A DNA stretch of 64,000 nt from Cryptomeria japonica (Eukaryota; Streptophyta; Pinopsida; Cupressales; Cupressaceae): assembly GCF_030272615.1 (NCBI RefSeq), contig NC_081405.1, forward strand, positions 19,614,547 through 19,678,546, in the 5' to 3' direction. Position 1 is the stretch's first letter; each line of letters starts with the position of its first letter. Of the stretch, positions 45,627 through 54,703 are shown piece by piece. A program made the translations under genes and the position numbers. The notes under the pieces were generated by a model. The model did not search any database. It saw only the letters and a program-made list of their open reading frames with translations, and was not told the DNA's origin.

Positions 45627-48299
45627 TCAATTTTGCATAAACACATCTAACCAATCTTGCATATATTTCAATCTATCCTCCCAGTCTGGCTGCACTATGT
45701 TATCAGACAAACTATTTTTCCAGCCCAGAACCATTGATCGGAGGATCCTCCCACCAAGGTCCCTCATGTCCTTCAAGATTTCCTCGCATTCCGCCTGCTC
45801 TTTATTAATAGTATCTTTTGTTTCACTCTTCATGGTGTTGGTCCAGTACCATTCTTTTAAAATGTTGATGTTATAGGGATCCAAGATGGCGGACAATGTA
45901 GGAATTTGCGCATGGGTCCAGAAAAGAGCCCTCATGAGGGGAAGAGTTGTAGCAAGGACCTCATGAGCCCTGAGGCATTCCCTCTTTACCTCGAACAATT
46001 TGACCAAAATGGTCTCTTGATGGTGGGCTATTTCTTTTACATCCTCAATGATCAGCTCTCCCCTTTCTTTAATGTCTCGAATCCATTCCTTGAGAGCCTT
46101 GGCAGTATCCCGTACTCCTTTGAACTCTGTTGTAGTCCTTTGCGCCAATGCTGATGGGGAAACATGGGATTCGGGGGCATGATGCAACAGTCTCAACAAG
46201 TAATCAACGTACCCCTCGGCCTGCTCAGCACGAACTCGGCACATGTTTCTCTCGGCAGTTATCTCGTCGAGTTGCCTGAGCATGTTTTGCACTGAGTCCT
46301 TGAACTCCTCCCTTTCTTGTTCTTTGGTGGCTCGCCCTATCAGGACGGTTGTAATGCTATAATCGGCCAGCGCAATCTGATCTGCTGGCTTATTGACAGG
46401 CGGGGTAGCGATATGGATGGTGCGGTTCCTTTGCTCATCCTTGGTTATTCGGGAGTAGGTCTTAGGCTTTTTCTTCCCTTTGGACTTTGTTTCCCCTATG
46501 CGAGAGAAAATATACTCCAAGTCAATAGGTGGCTTGGTGGTTGCCTTCCGCTGTGCACGAGCAACTAACTAGTCTTGAGGTATGGTCTGCCCAGATGTAA
46601 TGGCCAAATTTCCACTCTGCTCCGTAGAGGTTTCAACCGGTTCATTGCATATCTGTAACTGATCTGTTATAGGAGGAGCTGAGGAAGTGTCCAATCCTTT
46701 GCTTATAGCTGAGTTCTCCCCTACCTCACTAAACAACTGTCGGGTATCCCCATCTGATGGTTGCTCCTCAATTTTGTCAGGCGCGTGGGTCTCATCCGCC
46801 CTTCATTCTCTTTCAACGGTGGTGTCATCTTTGTTAGTACTATGCAGTTGCAACTCGTGCCAACTCCCCTGGGTGAGTTCATGTACATCAGCCTCTTGAT
46901 TGGACGGAATTTCTCCTTCCTCAACTTGATTTTCAAGATCGCCAGAATCAATGATCTTTACCTCTGTATTTAGCTCGTCTTGTGCCAGAGGATTATCAGC
47001 CTCGAATGCATCGACATCACTCTGGGAGGGTGGGGCAGGTATATAATCAAGTTCACCTACATCATCATCGGAACTGGGGTCCTTGGATGATGAAGTGACT
47101 TCTGGCCTTCTAATAGGGATCTTCTCCCTTCGAGTCCTTTTTGACGTCCGAGTCCCTCTGCTAGCTTTGGCTTTCTTCCTTTTTTCGGGCCTCTCAACCT
47201 CTTCCTTTGGTGGACTTGAGGTTCCCTCATCCTCCGAGAATTGAGAATCAAGACTACCATTCATATGGTATGTGAACTAAACTCCCTGATGAATTAGCTG
47301 CTCAATCTGTTGGTGTAGCCAATGATCAATGTACCTTCCCGGGGCTGCCATAACTGCCTCAAAATTAGTGATTGGATCCTGTGACCAATTGATGCCCGGC
47401 AAGAGGTGCCTTATTGCCTCAAACTCTCGAACCTGTAAGCAATTTCCAGAATCTATTACCTGATACAGGACCCGACGGTATTCATAAAGTCACATTTGCT
47501 GCACACTTAACCTTGAATATTCACGCCATCGGACCTCATAGTCATCAAAACAATTCTTCCAATAGTCTTCAATTGATTCCTTTGCTCTGTAGCGCCTGCC
47601 GTAGGCTCTCTTTGCCAAATTGTCATGATCAAAACATTTCCTCGGGAAATGTTCCAGTAGGCCATAAGAGGCTAACACAGCAAGTGACTCATCGGCATGA
47701 GTTGCATTCTTTAAATGTACATCGAGGTTACCCACCATCATAGGGAAGGTGAATCCGGACTACTTCTTGTCTCTGAGTAAACTGCTCGTCGGACGTGCTT
47801 GCCTTGCAACTTCCAGAAGAATTATTTTGTCGATTGGTTAGCGTGGAAGTCGGAAAGGAGCCCCTTCAGAGCCAGCTATCGGGATATAGGAGAACCTAGG
47901 GAACTGAATAAACCAGGTGACGTACCTTTGTACCAAAATGGTAGCCTGCTCTGAGAGCCTTATGTGTAATCCCGCTTGCATTAGCCTGAGCTATGTCATG
48001 ATAATGTAGTTGAGGATAGCAATCGTACACCTTTACTTGATTGGGCCTGTTCCCGATTTCACCCTTCTTGATCAACCCTGGCAGTGGCTGGTGTCGGGCG
48101 AACATATAGACTAGATAAGAGGTCATGGTGAAGTGCTTTTTCTCTTCAAGTTCAACCAACTGGGTATGGATATTGTCACTGATGATATGGGCCCAGTCAG
48201 TCTTAGATTTCCTAGCGAAGACCTGCTCTATAAAATAGAACATCCACTCTTCAAAAAGGTTAGATTGAGGGAGTCCCATAACCCGACTGAGCAAGGTGA
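45627..48299 (-). pseudogene. LTR-D internal gene, copy 4: 5'-truncated
   Basis: It starts within the sequence LLSRVMGLPQ near 48299, lacking about 180 N-terminal residues. FEEWMFYFIEQVFARKSKTD keeps the tryptophan that is TAG in copy 2. After YHDIAQ a segment of about 35 residues present in copy 3 is deleted (near 47990) and the frame changes. The basic block PEKRKKAKASRGTRTSKRTR is intact in one frame at 47264-46803. The C-terminal 297-codon frame (46520-45627) is the best preserved version of the helical domain and ends WEDRLKYMQDWLDVFMQN. Copies 3 and 4 are much more similar to each other than to copy 2. Confidence 0.65.
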
Positions 48300-48513
48300 C
48301 AAAACTATCTTGAAAATCTTGAAGAAAACAGTCAATGAAGCTGGAAAAGACTGGCACATTCAGCTAAATCCTGCTCTTTGGGCATACCGAACTAGTATCT
48401 GCACTCCAACAGGGGCAACTCCATATTGTTTGGTCTATGGATCAAAAGCCATATTACCTATAGAAGTAGAGATACTATCTCTACAAGTATCCTTGCAAGG
48501 TCTTATACAATAT
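48300..48513 (+). pseudogene. Ty3/Gypsy integrase C-terminal fragment
   Basis: The translation reads KTILKILKKTVNEAGKDWHI, then LNPALWAYRTSICTPTGATP and YCLVYGSKAILPIEVEILSL. The ALWAYRTS, TPTGATPY, LVYG and LPIEVEI motifs are diagnostic of plant Ty3/Gypsy integrase, most like the Tat/Athila side. The catalytic DDE core is absent. A 130-codon frame (48133-48522) spans this fragment and antisense LTR-D sequence, but its first half is only the complement of gene copy 4. Confidence 0.85.
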
Positions 48514-48519
48514 TACCTA

Positions 48520-49413
48520 TAGTTTGGGTTTGGTTTGGAGTGATTTGGGCAAGTTGTGAGAGAGTTTTATGCATTTTACTGTGTCTTGGTGTTGCTGGTT
48601 GTGCATTTCTAGCTTGCTGTCAAAAATTACAGATTTCCAGAAGTTAGTGTTTGGGTGTACATTTAGGAGTGTGAGTATATTAGTTGATTTGGGAGTGATT
48701 TGGAGAGATTTGGGTGAGTTTGGAGAGAGATATGAGTATGTCATAGCTTCTTGAAGTTGTTGGTCATGTGTCATTGCTCCTCATAATTTCATGTTGAAGG
48801 GCTTTTGGGGAGTTAGCACTTGCTTGGAAATATTTATCAGCTTGGACAGCATTACTTCTCTATTCAATCTCTCTATTTTCTATATTGTAAAGTTAAGTAG
48901 TAGTACTACTAACCATTTCTGATGTGTTGCTTGCCCACTGCATAAGTGGAAGAGGCCGGCTTAGCCACCTTCTTGCTTTGTAATTCAGTTTATGTACTCA
49001 GTCCTACCACTGAATAAGTGGTCGAGTGATAAGTTTTATGAATTGTCCTCCCGCTGAAATATGCGGTAGAGTGATAGCTTAATGTAATGTCCTCCCGTTG
49101 AAATACGTAGAATGAGTTTTAGTTTCTTAATATTTCCCTTGGCTGTTTTACAGCCAAGAGTTTAGTTTCTATACTGCTGGATAAGCAGAATGGGCTAGCT
49201 TGCCGCCCGTGCATTGTAATTTCAGTTTGGTTATGGCGCTAACGATCCCCTTAGCACTGTATGCTCTCACCCTTCCACGTTGGGCTCTCAGTGATAAGAA
49301 AGTGAAGGGTTGCTTTCAGTTGTATGGATTATTTCTCCAACCTTAATGAGTTATGGTGTTTGCTTTGTAATTCTTATTGCTAAAAACCAAAAAAAATTAA
49401 GGGGAATATTACA
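48520..49413 (-). repeat. LTR-C, minus orientation, 5' 0.9 kb
   Basis: Minus strand: starts TGTAATATTCCCCTTAATTTT at 49413, matching the 26844 LTR-C start (TGTAATATCCCACTAAATTTT). It continues through the GCGGGAGGAC block near 49055 and the CCACTTATGCAGTGGGAAG-type block near 48940. It breaks off near 48,520 at the integrase fragment. Confidence 0.7.
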
Positions 49414-51249
49414 CAATCTCAACTCAACCGCTTATGCAGCGGGAGGACTGAGCAACAAATATCAAAATATAGGCAGCAAGACAGCCTCTTCTACTTTCAA
49501 GTGGGAATGCTTACAATCCAGAAATGGTTAGTAATACTACTGCTTAACCTTACAATATAAAATAGAGAGATAGAATAGAGAAGTAATGTTGTCCAATGCT
49601 AATAAATATCTTCAAACAGTTACTAACTCCCAAAAGATCCTTCAACATGAAATTATGAAATCCTCGGATCAATAACACGCAGACCAGCGGCTTCAAGAAA
49701 CTATGAAATGCTCATTTCTCTCTCCAAACTCACCCAAATCACCCCAAATCACACCCAATTCAACTAATCTACTCACACTACGAAGGGCACACCCAAATAC
49801 CAATTTCTGGAAATTTGTAATTTTATGACAGCAAGCTGAAATGCACAACCAGCAACACCAAGACACACTAAAATGCATAAAACTCACTCACTACTCACAC
49901 CTAACATCCCCAAAGGCTCCCAAACTGCTAATATATTGAAAATGACCAATTACAATCAGGAAAGTGACCTCCATATACCCCATTTACCACATCTTGCTTC
50001 CAAAATGCCCACACAAGAATAACGCCTAGGCTGGGAAGTACGATTTGCAAAATAAAATTGATTACTCAAAGATTAGTGCTGAAAACTTACAAATGCCACC
50101 GCCTAGGACATAGAAATCCACAGAGCAAATACCCAGAATGATAGAATCGCCTAGCCAAGAGGTAGGAGCAAAATATGGTTTCAGCAACTCCGCGACCAGC
50201 AACCAGAAAACACTCCAATCCCACACAAAACTCTCCACAATCTACAAAACACTCACTGACAACATTGGAATTACAAGAACACAGCTAGGTACTATCTTCC
50301 AAGTACGAAACTAAGACTTACCTAGGAAGCCACACTTCGAAGCTCAGATTTTAATTGCCAAACCGTCAGCATAACGATGCAATTTCATAAGATGCCAAAT
50401 GAGAGGCCAAGCACCTGTATTTATAGATTTTCCCTCTCAAATTCAAATGCAAATGGCGCCCAAAACAATTGAAATTCAATTTCATTTCATGTCATAGCCT
50501 CCCCTAGACATGGTGTTAATTTTCCCAAACTCCCTAGGCAAAGTTTGAACTTTTTCCTAGGTGACAACTTTGCAATATAAAAATAATATAAACATGAAAT
50601 ATTTCATCTTTCTCAATGCCACCTTTTTAATGCCACTGACTTAAGAAAATAAAAATATTGCTGGCAGATAGATATTTTTACTAAGTCGCCCACAACACAA
50701 TTAATCAGTAATAAAAATAATTAAATATTAATTCCTTATCCTATTAATATTTAATTAAATAACTTATAACTCCAATACTGATTAATACCAAAATTAAGGA
50801 TGAAGTTGTGCAATGAAGACCACTGAATTGTGCTGAGTTAGGACCCTGTCCGAGACTGCTAAAAATAGAAATGCTCAACACAGCCACTTACTAAAAATAG
50901 TAAGTCAAGAAATACTGCTCCGAAAAACATAATCTTCGCACCCAGAGAAAGAGCTTGGAAAGCTCAATAGAACAGCATCATCCAAACAGCCAAACCCTAA
51001 CTTACTAAAAATAGTAAGTTCTAACTTCACCAAAGAATCAAATGCATGTTATGCCACCCTGGAGTTCATGGAAAACCCAGAAGGAAACCATAAGCAGAAC
51101 TAAAGAATTCCCTCTTGACAAACCCTAAAAAACTCGTGCAGAACTCCACAAAAGTTGGAAACCCTAATTCTCCTTTCCAAATAGCCTACGGGTCTCCGTA
51201 ATAGGCCAATCGACCACTAAATGCACATCACTGAGAAGGGGACATGACA
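49414..51249 (+). repeat. LTR-C, plus orientation, lacking its first 0.35 kb
   Basis: It begins at the block CAACCGCTTATGCAGCGGGA (equivalent to about 27,200 in the intact LTR-C) and runs to the end GGGGACATGACA at 51249, followed by CACTT. It shares with the intact copy the order of blocks, including the palindrome pair and the AGCCTACGGGTCTC..AATAGGC block shortly before the end. It interrupts an LTR-D gene, whose tail resumes at 51252. Confidence 0.7.
50859..51014 (+). promoter_or_regulatory. CArG-like palindromes in LTR-C, second copy
   Basis: CTAAAAATAG at 50859-50868, 50891-50900 and 51005-51014. The latter two are framed as CTTACTAAAAATAGTAAG exactly as at 28572 and 28686. Confidence 0.5.
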
Positions 51250-51251
51250 CA

Positions 51252-51406
51252 CTTTCATGCCTCTTGAACAAGAACTAAGGGCAGTCCTATTAAAATTCCA
51301 AGAATATGTGCAAGCAAAATGTACAGCTGGCAGAGATATATGGGAGAATTACTTGATCCATGGAGAAGAATTTTTATTGCATAAAGAAACATTATTTTTT
51401 GGCTAA
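51252..51406 (+). pseudogene. LTR-D internal gene, copy 5: C-terminal tail
   Basis: The frame reads TFMPLEQELRAVLLKFQEYV, QAKCTAGRDIWENYLIHGEE and FLLHKETLFFG, then TAA at 51404-51406. It parallels the end of copy 3 (QFMALFQLCIRFQEYVRAER, AADRDLWKEYLHAKDEFLEK). The upstream part of the gene is lost to the LTR-C insertion at 51249. Confidence 0.7.
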
Positions 51407-52459
51407 AATAAAATAAAAAATACGAAGCCAAAACTTAGTTATTTCTCCAAATGAAAATTTGGTCTTTTTGTGCCTTGGGAGAGGTGAACTTTGTCTTTTA
51501 GTGGGTTGTTAGGTGGTTAGGATTTGGTATAAATTATTAAATGAGGTAGTTATAGTTCCTACGAGATGAATCTGGGCCATTAAAAAGGATTTAATCTTGG
51601 CCATTCATCTTAAACCTAAAAAACTACAAAAGGGCATGCCCTCTTTCATTTTTGCGCAAGAAGTTTTAAGGAATTGTTGCAAGAACTCTGGCGAAATTAA
51701 TGCAGAAATCATTGATGTGATGATCTATGTGTTGTTTTATGTGAGTGCATGGTTCATACTTTTTCAAAATTAGTTATTTTATTTCAAAGCAAGTTAGTAT
51801 AGAATAATTTCTGGAATCAATATTTGATGAAACCCTGTTCATACCATTGGGAATTAGTTGATTGTTAGTTTTCATCCATGGTTAGTCTGAATTTTATAAG
51901 TTTTAGTTCAATTACTAAATATACATGTTGGATTGCATTGTGTTATGGATTCAATGTGCTTATTAGTAATCTGAAAATCTATTAAGTCCTTTGAAGATTG
52001 CATCAGCCTATGCTTAGTTGTGTTATTCTGGCAAAGCTGGGTCTAGTTTGAGGGTTTTTGTCTATTGATTGAGGAATTGTATCATTAGGATTAGATTAGC
52101 TTTCTGAACCCTAAATCACTTTGATATTTCTTTAAAAATCAATCTCAAAAGTTGTTTATAAAGCATCAAGTATCCTGAAAATCTGTTTTTAAGAGGTTCT
52201 AGACCTAGAGAAGTCGTCTGCAGTTGTGACTGTGGAAAATCTATCCAAAGAATAGACACGTAAGTCCCCTCATGATTAACAGCAAATCACATTATCACTG
52301 AGTTATCCTAAGTATAGTCAAGGCCTAACATTAGAAACCTTGAGGTCGTCTTGTTTGGACAATTTAAGGGCATATAAGATCACCTTAGTCAAGAGACAAT
52401 AGGATATATTCTATGTATTTTATTTTGTGTTGATAGAAGTGCAAACTTCCCCATCAACA
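51407..52459 (+). repeat. 3' part of LTR-D, ending CAACA
   Basis: It runs from the gene stop to CCCCATCAACA at 52459 with the usual landmarks: TACAAAAGGGCATGCCCTC near 51620 (promoter position), GTCCCCTCATGATTAACAGC near 52266 and AAGAGACAATAGGAT near 52393. Same order and length as in the 30652 and 40508 copies. Confidence 0.65.
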
Positions 52460-52608
52460 ATAACAACATTGCTATTTTGTTTTTAGTTGTCCTAATAATA
52501 TTTGTGTTTTTCCTTTTTGCTACTTTCAGTTAATAATGGAGGACGTGTAGTTCCCCATATGATGCAACTAGGTAAATCCTCATTGGAATTTTATGTGCTG
52601 TGCCTGTT

Positions 52609-52739
52609 TGTAATGTCCCCTTCCTAATTTGCCCTAAAATCATAATTGCAACAAATTAGGGTTAGTGTTACATCTTACCAAGTAAATATCTCTTTAATAA
52701 TGCAATCCTGGATTTGAATCCTACAATCATAGCATAAGA

Positions 52740-52780
<41 letters not shown>

Positions 52781-53430
52781 TTCAATCATTAGGGTTAGAC
52801 AACCCACATCATATTCATATGCTATCAATAATACTATACAAGAATTAGCGTTTGGAGGAAAAGACATGATGGGTCCACTCGAAGCCAATTCTACACTAAG
52901 CCCAAGAGTGGATGTCTACCACAGCCCTCTTGCTTGCTTAGCAGATTGTACCTGCTTTCCCCATCAATGTCTCATCTTCCCAAAGACAAGTGCCATCTTG
53001 CAAGACTGGGCAAAGGTCATAAGGGGGCTCCTTGACTCTTCTAAGTAAGTGCCCTCTTGTCCTAGGAACCAATGTGGTCATTCTAGGATGGCCTACTTAC
53101 GAGCCCACTCGTCACCCATCTCTTACACCTCAAGCCCATTCCTACAAGATGGGTTTCAGACAAGTATGCATCTCTCATATTCTATCATATAAACATAGAC
53201 TTAAACATCCTCTATTATGTATGAGCAACATGTACACACACATATATATATGTATCAGAAAGCAGTGCTTTGTCAATGGAGATCGAAAGATTCCGGATGA
53301 ATGCCTGTAGCACCGAATCTAGGTGGGAAATACACATATTGCTCTATATACGATGCGTGCTTCAATCTCGGAGCTAATGATCATACAAGGGTGGACCCAT
53401 CATGACTCAATGAATCTCAGTCCTTTCCTT
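52609..53430 (+). repeat. LTR-A-like 5' part, adjoining mitochondrial-type DNA
   Basis: TGTAATGTCCCCTTCC at 52609 is a family-A LTR start. No GGGGACATTACA end follows within the usual 2 kb. A candidate end GGGGACATGAC occurs at about 60,377, beyond the mitochondrial-like block. A 14-bp inverted pair, CATGATGGGTCCAC (52866) and GTGGACCCATCATG (53391), lies inside. The right limit is approximate. Confidence 0.45.
52742..52779. repeat. (AT)n microsatellite
   Basis: About 18 uninterrupted AT dinucleotides. Confidence 0.95.
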
Positions 53431-54417
53431 CCCCTCATTGCGGGGCTAACCTTTGATTTAACAAAATAGTTTCCCCATATTGTGACTTGTTGGAGAAAGC
53501 AGGAGAAGCAAAGATATAGCAAGCAAAGATGGAGCCAGGAGCAAAGGTAGCAAAGCCAGTCGTAGTGCTAGTTCCAGGACGAGATCGAGATCCTGAAGAG
53601 ACTAGGGCAGGTGCAGCAGAGACAGCTGCAAAGGCTATGGTAGCAGAGACAGCCTTTCTCGTCTCGCCCTCTAGATATATGGGCTGTTTATTCAGTAGCA
53701 GCTGAGAAAGTTTCATATCCTCCAGCAGCCCTTTAGATAGTAGGGGAGTCAGTCGAAGAAGCAGCATACCTAGCAGCAGAGGCAGAGTAGGTTAAGGTTG
53801 AGATGAATATTCCTCTTGTAGATGTACTACTAGTGTTGACAAAAGGGTTGGTCGAGACTCTTTAAAGGATACAAGAAGAGTCTCAACTATAGATGCAATT
53901 CAATGACCTGCCCCTATATTTGAAAGGGACGCGGAAGCACCTATACTAATACCCCCACTAGCGACTGTTCGTGAGCAAGCCAAAGATCCATAATCATAGG
54001 CAGCAGCATAGGTAAAAGAGACAGAGAAGAAGCAGTTGACTCAGTAGTTTAAGTAGCAGTGGTTGCAGATAAACTGGCATTCATTTCATTCATTGTGTTC
54101 CGTAGTTCCCACCGAATGCAACGGGTTGGGGTGCATCATAAATAAGGAAGAATGCGTACTTCCCTTTCTCGACCCAGTCGCAGTCCCACCCAGTTGTTCC
54201 ACCTATTCTATACGCAACTTCTATCTCCCCCCACCCACCAACAACTATTCCCTCCCTGGCGCTTTCAGAATCTGTATTTCTAAAGTAGCCTTCAGAAACT
54301 AATCTTTCGGCCCGGGTGGGGTTTACTTCAAAAACTAGATCTTTCTTTCGACTAAACAATCGGCATGTTACGTATAGATGCTTCCGCCCTTACAATCTAT
54401 AGGGGTCGAACTGTGAA

Positions 54418-54565
54418 ATGATGCGATTGTGCCGCCAACTATATGAAGTGCCGAAGGGCCCCCCCCTTTCGATTTCCCCTTTCCCCCGGCACTGTTTCGC
54501 ATCTTACCGCCTACGTTAAAAGATGCGATTGTGCCAACTATATGAAGTGCCGAAGGGGCAGAGAA
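54418..54565. repeat. Direct repeat pair within the mitochondrial-like DNA
   Basis: GATGCGATTGTGCC followed by AACTATATGAAGTGCCGAAG occurs near 54420 and again near 54523. The second copy lacks a GCC triplet. Confidence 0.85.
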
Positions 54566-54680
54566 CGTCGACAAAACGACGTTTACTTTTGAAAAACCCC
54601 CGGAAGAGAACACTTGCCATCGTCTACGGATCGTCAACGCACTTTCCTGATGAATAAACCCGACTGGCCCCAATTATGCC

Positions 54681-54703
54681 CATTAGAATAGTAGGGCCCC
54701 ACC
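54681..54703 (+). repeat. Dispersed short element, copy 1
   Basis: CATTAGAATAGTAGGGCCCC plus ACCC. Related to the six copies clustered at 58.65-58.99 kb. Confidence 0.7.

Larger units (their letters stand above)
40508..48299 (-). repeat. Minus-oriented LTR-D with two tandem gene copies, 5'-truncated
   Basis: The plus-strand edge TGTTGACGTGTC at 40508 is the reverse complement of the LTR-D end (ACGTCAACA). Reading on the minus strand from the right: gene copy 4 (5'-truncated, 48299-45627), a 0.4-kb spacer, gene copy 3 (45226-41591), then a 1.08-kb tail to 40508. The other LTR edge is missing because at about 48,300 the sequence changes abruptly to a plus-strand Gypsy integrase. A tail TATA-like CTATTTAAAGGGG lies near 41335. 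Confidence 0.6.

Noticed and set aside
48133-48522. A 130-codon frame joining antisense LTR-D sequence to Gypsy integrase
   Set aside because: The first half is the complement of a conserved minus-strand gene, so the fusion is an accident of the junction. Only the integrase part is annotated.
54090-54359. 89-codon minus frame with a fairly normal amino-acid composition
   Set aside because: It looks more protein-like than its neighbours, but I could not match it to any mitochondrial or nuclear family and there is an overlapping frame on the other strand. Left unannotated.
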